Of a stretch of DNA of 32,902 bases, positions 27,166 through 32,902 are shown one piece after another. This DNA comes from Comamonadaceae bacterium (GTDB taxonomy: Bacteria; Pseudomonadota; Gammaproteobacteria; Burkholderiales; Burkholderiaceae_C). Position numbers and translations under genes: made by a program. Every line of letters begins with the position of its first letter. Positions within the stretch are counted from its first letter, which is position 1. The notes under the pieces are model-generated. The model saw only the letters and a list, made by a program, of their open reading frames with translations. It did no database searches and was not told the origin of the DNA. The stretch lies in the NCBI GenBank assembly GCA_008080595.1, contig VIKI01000062.1:1-32902 (forward strand), read 5' to 3'.

Positions 27166-28380
27166 ATGAGTCCATCTACCCCTGCTGCACCTGCTCGTTC
27201 TTTGCCCTTGGCAGGCTTGCGGGTGGTCGAATTTACCCACATGGTCATGGGGCCGACCTGTGGCATGGTGCTGGCCGACATGGGGGCCGAGGTGATCAAG
27301 GTGGAACCCATCGAGGGTGATCGCACCCGCCATCTGCTGGGCGCGGGCGCGGGTTTTTTCCCCATGTTCAACCGCAACAAGAAAAGTATTGCCATCAACT
27401 TGCACCGCGCGCAAGGGGCCGAAGTAGCCCGCAAGCTGGCCCTGAGTGCTGACGTGGTGCTGGAAAACTTCAAGCCCGACACCATGGTCAAGTACGGGCT
27501 GGACTACGCCGCCTTGTCGGCCCAAAACCCCAAGCTGATTTATGTGAGTCACAAGGGGTTTTTGCCCGGCCCCTACGAGCACCGTACTGCGCTGGATGAG
27601 GTGGTGCAGATGATGGGTGGGCTGGCCTACATGACCGGTCGTCCCGGTGACCCGTTGCGGGCTGGCACCAGTGTCAACGACATCATGGGGGGAATGTTCG
27701 GGGCCATTGGTGCGCTGGGGGCCTTGATCCAGCGTGGCATCACCGGACGCGGGCAAGAGGTGCAAAGCGCCTTGTTTGAGAACAACGTGTTTCTGGTCGG
27801 CCAGCACATGCTGCAGTACGCCATGACCGGCCAGCCCGCCGCACCCATGCCGGCACGCATTTCACCCTGGGCGGTGTACGACGTGTTCACCGTGAAGGAT
27901 GGCGAGCAGATTTTTATCTCGGCGGTGAGTGATGCGCAGTGGGCCACGTTTTGTGAGGTGTTTGGCATGGCCGATCTGAAATCAGATGCCCGCTACGCCA
28001 GCAACAACGACCGGGTGCGCGAGCGGCCCACGCTGCTGCCAATTCTGCGCGAGCGCCTGGGCCACTACAGCGCAGCAGAGGTGAGCCGCCTGATGGAAGC
28101 GCACAAACTGCCCTATGCGCCGATCCGCAAACCCGAGGAATTGTTTGACGACGAACACCTGCTGGCCACCGGTGGCCTGGCCGACATGGTGCTGCCCGAT
28201 GGCCCGCATGCAGGCGAGGTGAGCAAGGCCACCTTGTTCCCGTTCACCCTGGATGGGCAGCGGCTGGGCGTGCGGCTGAGCCCGCCGACGCTGGGGGCGC
28301 ATACGGATGAGTTGCTGGCTCAGCTGGGCTATGGAAAGGATAAGGTTTTGGCCCTGCGTTCTGATCAAACTGTGGGATAG
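27166..28380 (+). CDS. CoA-transferase, class III (CaiB/BaiF family)
   Basis: A 404-residue cytoplasmic enzyme of the family III CoA-transferases, which move CoA between carboxylic acids through an aspartyl intermediate. Seen: LAGLRVVEFTHMVMGPTCGMVLADMGAEVIKVE (15-47), FNRNKKSIAINLH, VVLENFKPDTMVKYGLDY, the probable catalytic Asp144 in TALDEVVQMMGG, RAGTSVNDIMGGMFGAIGAL, and GQEVQSALFENNV. The C-terminal half ends with the usual LGAHTDELLAQLGY. Substrates vary widely in this family (oxalate, carnitine, succinate, aromatic acids), and nothing nearby identifies them here. It is divergent from the hydrolase gene, with a 139-nt spacer. Confidence 0.93.
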   Translation: MSPSTPAAPARSLPLAGLRVVEFTHMVMGPTCGMVLADMGAEVIKVEPIEGDRTRHLLGAGAGFFPMFNRNKKSIAINLHRAQGAEVARKLALSADVVLENFKPDTMVKYGLDYAALSAQNPKLIYVSHKGFLPGPYEHRTALDEVVQMMGGLAYMTGRPGDPLRAGTSVNDIMGGMFGAIGALGALIQRGITGRGQEVQSALFENNVFLVGQHMLQYAMTGQPAAPMPARISPWAVYDVFTVKDGEQIFISAVSDAQWATFCEVFGMADLKSDARYASNNDRVRERPTLLPILRERLGHYSAAEVSRLMEAHKLPYAPIRKPEELFDDEHLLATGGLADMVLPDGPHAGEVSKATLFPFTLDGQRLGVRLSPPTLGAHTDELLAQLGYGKDKVLALRSDQTVG

Positions 28381-28389
28381 CCCATAAGT

Positions 28390-28410
28390 CACCCCCCCGT
28401 TGGGGGGGTG
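28390..28410 (+). terminator. Hairpin after the CoA-transferase gene
   Basis: A 9-bp stem (CACCCCCCC / GGGGGGGTG) with a GTT loop lies 9 nt after the stop codon. No T run follows, so it may act as a weak or factor-assisted terminator or as an RNA-stabilising hairpin. Confidence 0.5.
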
Positions 28411-28454
28411 GCGCAGTGTCAAAGGTGGCAACACAATGGCATTGGAACGGATCG

Positions 28455-28473
28455 ACCCGTGCATTGCACGGGT
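28455..28473. repeat. Near-perfect palindrome upstream of the lipoprotein gene
   Basis: ACCCGTGCA-T-TGCACGGGT, nine bases each side of one central base, 47 nt before the lipoprotein ATG. It could be a protein operator or form a hairpin; no T run follows. Confidence 0.5.
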
Positions 28474-28519
28474 TTGCCGTTAACCAATGAATCACTTCCA
28501 TTGCATTTACGGAGAATTT

Positions 28520-29991
28520 ATGTCAACTTTGATCGGCTATCGTCAAAAAGGGTTTGTTCTTGCATCACTCAGCGCCGCAACCTGGCTGCTTTCCGCTTGC
28601 GGCGGGTCGGGAACTTCAACCCCTGCAACACCTGCAGTCCCAACGTTGCAAGGTCTCGCCGCTACTGGGGCTGCATTGCCGGGTGCAGCAGTCACTGCAA
28701 AGTGCAGTTCTGGTGCGCCTATTGTGGGTACCACGGCGGCTGATGGTTCATTCAGTCTGAGCCTCTCTGGTGGTCAGACGGCTCCCTGTCTCTTGCAAGT
28801 TGTTGGTGGCACACCAAGTGTGACATTACACGGCTTTGCCACCCAGGCCGGTCGTGTCAACCTGACACCCTTGAGCGACCTCGTGGTGTCCAAAGCACTG
28901 GGCTCAGATCCAGCGCTGGCCTTTGCTGCTTACGATGCCGCCAAGGGTGGCGCAATACCCAGACTGCGGCCATTACAGGTAGCACACCCGCAGTCGATGT
29001 GTTGACAGGCACGTTCAAGGTTGGTGACGCGGAAGATGTGATTCTGGACCGGATTGGTCTCGCAACGCGTAATGCAGGCAAGACCTTGGCAGACCTGCGC
29101 ACAGGCGCAGCAGCCGGGTCTGCATTAACAGGCATTGTGGCGGCCTTGCCTGCAACACCCGCAGCATCTCCCGCAACACCGGCATCCTCTCCTGCTGCAG
29201 CGGCTTCTTCACCCGCAGCATCAACTCCCGCAACCCCGGCATCAACGCCCGCCGCATCTGGATCGACTGCAGCAGGTAATGAGTGTGTGCCGTTGACTCC
29301 CAAAGCAGGTGACTCACTGACCTACTCCGCCAACATGTTGCCAACGGTCAGCAACTACACCATGCGGTACGACTACAGCAGCAGCACCTTCCAGGGACAA
29401 CCGGCTCTGGCTTTGACTACAACGTCCACCATCGCGGGTGTGACCAGTACCGGTGTGACATATACAAGTCCGACCACTGGGGCTTATCTGGGATCCAATG
29501 CAGCGGCTGCCACCACAACCACAGTCACCACTTTTGATCCACCAGACTACCAGGATCGTATTAACAATGCCTCCTACAACATTGGTCAAGTGGCTACTGT
29601 GGCAGTTAAGGCTCGAGTGACGGGTTCGGGCATCACCAGTGCATTTGCCGCCATTGGTGGTGGTACCGCGCTGACCATGGACTACAGCTTCACTGTGGAG
29701 CGCAAGCCCAATGAGTCATTGACCGTTGCGGCAGGCACTTTTGCCAATGTGTGCAAACTGCAAGTGAATGTGACCATCAACAATGTCAAGCTGGAAGGTA
29801 ACAACGGGAGCAACCCCATGTTCTCATCCTTGTTTGGTACCTTGTCAAGTGCATTCGCTCAGCCGTTTAACAACACGATCTGGTTGACCAACAAACTGCC
29901 CAATGTGCCGAAGTTTTACATGACCACAGCAGCCGCTAGTGGTGGCAGTTCAACCCAGGAGCTGACAAGCTATACCCTGGCCCCTCGCTGA
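28520..29991 (+). CDS. Putative lipoprotein of unknown function, frameshifted as sequenced
   Basis: The ATG at 28520 has GGAGA at 28511-28515. A lipoprotein signal (LLSACGG, Cys27) is followed by a small beta-rich domain (VPTLQGLAATGAALPGAAVTAKCSS..., about 40-115) that resembles carboxypeptidase-regulatory/Ig-like folds. The first frame ends at 29005; the second is open to TGA at 29989-29991. The frames join near 28957-28963: adding one base there gives ...AAYDAAKGGA-NTQTAAITGSTPAVDVL..., and a product of about 490 residues. After an Ala/Pro/Ser linker (about 210-250) comes a globular domain of about 230 residues rich in Thr/Ser/Asn that I do not recognise. It is probably outer-membrane anchored. 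It is monocistronic, with a strong terminator. Confidence 0.75.
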
Positions 29992-30014
29992 GTCTTTATT
30001 TCTCCAAGGTTTTT

Positions 30015-30044
30015 AGGGCCCGCCGCAATGCGGGCCCTTTTTTT
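30015..30044 (+). terminator. Intrinsic terminator of the lipoprotein gene
   Basis: Stem AGGGCCCGC / GCGGGCCCT (30015-30023 and 30030-30038), 6-nt loop, followed by a run of T to 30044. It lies 24 nt after the stop. Confidence 0.95.
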
Positions 30045-30125
30045 CTGGTGAAGTACAGATACGATCATGCGGGTTGAGGGTGAGGAAAGCCGCATTGAAC
30101 CAAGAGCCGTGAAGGGTTGCTATTT

Positions 30126-31934
30126 GTGAAAGTGTTGTCTGATTACGACCCTGCCGTTGAGCGCGAGCTGTTCACGCTGGGTTACCGCAACCTGCCAGTG
30201 CATCTGGTCGGGCACACCGGTTTGTCACTGTTGGTGGCTGCAGGCACTTCGTTTGCGGCTCCTCAATCCAGGGTCGCGAGTTGGTTGACCTTCATGCTGG
30301 GCATGACGGTGGTTTTTGGTCTCGGGGTCTGGGGCTTTCGTCAACGAGCCAATCTGCCTGGCATCAACATAACGGTGTTGCGCCAATGGAAGGCCGCGCA
30401 TTTGTGGATGGTGACCTTGACTGGGTTGGGCTGGGGCAGCATCGGTTTTTTGTTTGTACCTGGTGCTCAGGTGAACAACCTGATGGTGATGACCTCTTTT
30501 GCCGGGGCACTGGCTTACTCGGCGGTCAGCAACGCCCATGATCTGCGCGGGTTTATTGTCAGCGTGACGCTGGCCAGCATCGTGCTGTGGTCGCAAATTC
30601 CGGCCGCGTTTGGTGACCAGTCGCTGGTGGTGATTGGCATGTGTTTGCTGTACCTGTCGGTCATGGCCTGGGTGGCCTACAACGCCCACCTGACCTTGAT
30701 CGAATCCATTCAACTGCGGTTGGCCAACGAGCTGCTGGCCCGTAAAAATGCCGAAAACGCCACCCGAGCCGAGCAGGCCAATCGCGACAAATCTGAATTT
30801 TTGGCAGCCGCCAGTCATGATTTGCGCCAACCGGTTCATGCCTTGTTGTTGTTGATCGAGGCTTATCGCCAGCAGGTACCGACTGCGGCCAATCACCCGC
30901 TGATTCTGAATATTGCCACGGCGGGCCAATCCATTGGGACACTTTTTAATGCGCTGATGGAGCTCTCACGCCTGGAAAGTGGCATGGAGCAACCTGTCAA
31001 AGCCAGCTTTGAACTCTCTGAATCCATCAATCGTGTCTTGGCCCGTTCACGGCCCGAGGCAGAGCGCAAGAATTTGCCTTTGCGAAGCCATGTGTCTGTG
31101 CACGCCAAACGCCTGATGCTGTTGACCGACAAACTGCTTCTGGAGCGCATGTTGGGCAACTTGCTCAGCAATGCAGTGCGTTACACCATGAGTGGTGCGG
31201 TGTTGTTGACCCTGCGCCCGTCCCATGGGGTAGCTGGTTATTGGCTGGAGGTATGGGACACCGGGCTGGGCATCGCCGAGGGCGATCAGGCCCGCATTTT
31301 TGACCCTTATGTCCAGGTGGCCAATCGTGAACGAGACCGAACCAAAGGCCTGGGCTTGGGGCTGGCCATTGTGCGCCACGCCAGTGAGTTGTTGGGGATC
31401 GGGCTCACGTTACGCTCGCAGCTGGGGCGCGGCAGTTGTTTTCGGCTGCATTTGCCTGCTGACTTGTGCACCCATGTACCTGAGCCGCAAGCCATTCAAA
31501 AGGCCTCGCGTCTTCTGCCTGACAGCTTGCACATTGCCAACCAGTTGTATGGGCGGCGTATTCTGCTGGTGGATGATGACCCCATGATCCAGCGTGCCAT
31601 GCAGGCGCTGCTGGGCAGTTGGGGCATTGATTTGCGCAGTGCCACGACGGGTGATGCCAGTGCAGTCCAGGTGTGTGGCACAGACTGGCAACCCGAATGT
31701 GTGTTGTGTGACTTTCGGCTGCCAGGAGCCATGGATGGCATTGAAATGTTGGACTATTTACAAGACTGCTATCCGCAGGCTGTAGGTATTTTGCAGACCG
31801 GCGAGTTGGTGCAAATGGTGCAGGCACGGGCCGAAGAGGCGGGCTACATGGTGATGTTCAAGCCGGTCGATGCGTCGGTGCTGGCGGCTACGCTGTGTTC
31901 GGTTCTGAATCGGAAAGAACTTGTACACACATGA
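30126..31934 (+). CDS. Hybrid sensor histidine kinase with C-terminal receiver domain
   Basis: About 602 residues from GTG at 30126 (GAAGG at 30111-30115); TTG at 30117 also possible but too close to the ribosome site. The N-terminal half has about six membrane helices (about 30-190) with no large periplasmic loop. The kinase core follows: H-box AASHDLRQPVH with His231, N-box LLGNLLSNAVRY, G1 DTGLGI and G2 KGLGLGLAIVRH. A receiver domain (about 477-595) has the DDD pocket, phospho-acceptor Asp529 in LCDFRLPG, and Lys579 in MFKPVD. The signal is unknown. No separate response regulator is seen in the window. Its stop overlaps the start of a paralogous kinase (ATGA), so both are translationally coupled. 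Confidence 0.93.
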   Translation: MKVLSDYDPAVERELFTLGYRNLPVHLVGHTGLSLLVAAGTSFAAPQSRVASWLTFMLGMTVVFGLGVWGFRQRANLPGINITVLRQWKAAHLWMVTLTGLGWGSIGFLFVPGAQVNNLMVMTSFAGALAYSAVSNAHDLRGFIVSVTLASIVLWSQIPAAFGDQSLVVIGMCLLYLSVMAWVAYNAHLTLIESIQLRLANELLARKNAENATRAEQANRDKSEFLAAASHDLRQPVHALLLLIEAYRQQVPTAANHPLILNIATAGQSIGTLFNALMELSRLESGMEQPVKASFELSESINRVLARSRPEAERKNLPLRSHVSVHAKRLMLLTDKLLLERMLGNLLSNAVRYTMSGAVLLTLRPSHGVAGYWLEVWDTGLGIAEGDQARIFDPYVQVANRERDRTKGLGLGLAIVRHASELLGIGLTLRSQLGRGSCFRLHLPADLCTHVPEPQAIQKASRLLPDSLHIANQLYGRRILLVDDDPMIQRAMQALLGSWGIDLRSATTGDASAVQVCGTDWQPECVLCDFRLPGAMDGIEMLDYLQDCYPQAVGILQTGELVQMVQARAEEAGYMVMFKPVDASVLAATLCSVLNRKELVHT

Positions 31935-32902
31935 TCACTCCAGCATCACCGCACAAAAAAACATGGTTTCCGGCTTTTGAGCCTGAAGTGGATCATGCCC
32001 TGTTTTTGCTGGGCTACCGCAATTTGAAGTCTTCTGGGTTAGGGCAGATTGTCGGGCCTTGTCTGGTTGCGCTGGCTACCTATGAGCATGCACCAGCGCT
32101 CGCTCTCAGCCTCTGGTTGGGCTTTTCGGTTCTGGTTGGCTTGTTCTACTTTGTGTTGCTGTGGTATTTCAGGTCATGTGTGTATCAGACCGAACCTGAC
32201 AAAAAGGCCATCCGACGCTGGTTGCGTTATCGGCATGCGCTGCAATTTGTCAGCAGTATCGGCTGGGGAGCCATGAGTTTCTTGATGCAGCCACAGGCCA
32301 CGGTGCATAACGCTTTCATTTTGGTTGTTTTTACCGCCATTGTTGGGCAGTCGGCCTTTTCCAATCTGGCCAATGATTTTCTGGGCTCGGTGGCCAGCGC
32401 AGCAGTCACCTGTGGGATATTTATCTCGCATCTGCCGTATATTTTTGGGGAATCGATTTGGGTCATTGTGATGATTTATGTGCTTTTTGCACTTGCCCTG
32501 CTCGCGGCCATGCGCAACACCCAAGCCATGCTTCGTGATGCCATACGCTTGCGTCTGGACAATGAGAAGCTGGCACGCAACAACGCCGAACAAGCCCGGC
32601 GTGCTGACCAGGCCAATCGCGACAAGTCCGAGTTTCTGGCTGCGGCAAGTCACGATTTGCGTCAACCTGTGCATGCCTTGTTGCTGTTGGTCGAAGCCTA
32701 CCGCCAGCAGGTTCCTGCCGCCATGGATCACCCGCTGATGCAGCACATCACTCAGGCTGGGCAGTCGATCAATGGTTTGTTCAACGCCTTGATGGAGTTG
32801 TCGCGCCTGGAAAGTGGTACTGAAAAACCGGTATTGGTTGATTTCATGCTGGCCGAAGTCATGCAAGAAGTCGCCAAGCGCTCGTTGCCGGAGGCGCACC
32901 AG
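31931..32902 (+). CDS. Sensor histidine kinase, paralog of the preceding gene (partial, cut by window end)
   Basis: The frame opens at ATG 31931, overlapping the previous stop, and is still open at the window end after 324 codons. The layout copies that of the preceding kinase: LGYRNL near the N-terminus, several membrane helices (about 37-195), then ANRDKSEFLAAASHDLRQPVH with His241 and FNALMELSRLESG. Over the H-box region the two proteins are almost identical and the DNA is clearly similar, while the N-terminal sensor halves have diverged, which points to tandem duplication followed by a change of signal. The ATPase part and any receiver domain lie beyond the window. Confidence 0.92.
   Translation, partial: MITPASPHKKTWFPAFEPEVDHALFLLGYRNLKSSGLGQIVGPCLVALATYEHAPALALSLWLGFSVLVGLFYFVLLWYFRSCVYQTEPDKKAIRRWLRYRHALQFVSSIGWGAMSFLMQPQATVHNAFILVVFTAIVGQSAFSNLANDFLGSVASAAVTCGIFISHLPYIFGESIWVIVMIYVLFALALLAAMRNTQAMLRDAIRLRLDNEKLARNNAEQARRADQANRDKSEFLAAASHDLRQPVHALLLLVEAYRQQVPAAMDHPLMQHITQAGQSINGLFNALMELSRLESGTEKPVLVDFMLAEVMQEVAKRSLPEAHQ

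Noticed and set aside
29140-29275. Ala/Pro/Ser codon-rich stretch in the lipoprotein gene as a CRISPR-like or VNTR array
   Set aside because: The units are imperfect and of unequal length; it is a low-complexity protein linker.

Overview
The window looks like chromosomal DNA of a betaproteobacterium, most likely a Rhodoferax/Polaromonas-like member of the Comamonadaceae. This rests on the betaproteobacterial type of glutamate-cysteine ligase, a HrcA/CIRCE-controlled groES-groEL operon, general protein flavour and a short dispersed repeat that I associate with this family. No lineage marker such as rRNA is present, so the assignment is an inference. I see no tRNA, rRNA, CRISPR array, intact insertion sequence or prophage.

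Layout, left to right. (1) 328-4453, + strand: a compact cluster of an acyl carrier protein, a DltA-like amino-acid adenylating enzyme, a GNAT acyltransferase and an MBOAT membrane acyltransferase. It looks like a system that loads an amino acid on a carrier and moves an acyl group to an envelope glycan. It ends at a bidirectional terminator. (2) 4569-6743, - strand: groES-groEL behind a promoter and CIRCE operator; groEL is broken here by an apparent 19-nt deletion. (3) 6827-10517, + strand: CopD-like membrane protein (frameshifted at its end), Bcr/CflA-type MFS exporter, and a membrane protein with an EF-hand. (4) 10626-14852, + strand: gshA-kup-gshB, glutathione synthesis with a potassium transporter between its two genes. 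A class II glutamine amidotransferase converges on gshB. (5) 15959-18094: FimV-like envelope protein. (6) 18152-21802, - strand: a second MBOAT gene followed by two SGNH-hydrolase-type genes, the usual set for O-acetylation of an exported glycan. (7) 22033-23648, - strand: an AlbA_2-type ATP-binding protein gene overlapping by ATGA a 19-codon stub that resembles the N-terminus of a type I restriction HsdR subunit. (8) 23996-27026, - strand: malate synthase G and a haloacid-dehalogenase-type hydrolase. (9) 27166-28380: class III CoA-transferase. (10) 28520-29991: frameshifted lipoprotein. (11) 30126-end: two tandem, translationally coupled paralogous histidine kinases, the second cut by the window edge.

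Two themes stand out. First, there are two separate MBOAT-based envelope-modification clusters. The first lacks a DltD/SGNH partner and carries a GNAT instead, which makes it the best candidate for an undescribed system. Second, four genes (groEL, the CopD-like gene, one SGNH gene, the lipoprotein) need an indel to restore the expected frame. This may be sequence or assembly error rather than biology and should be settled before interpreting any of them.
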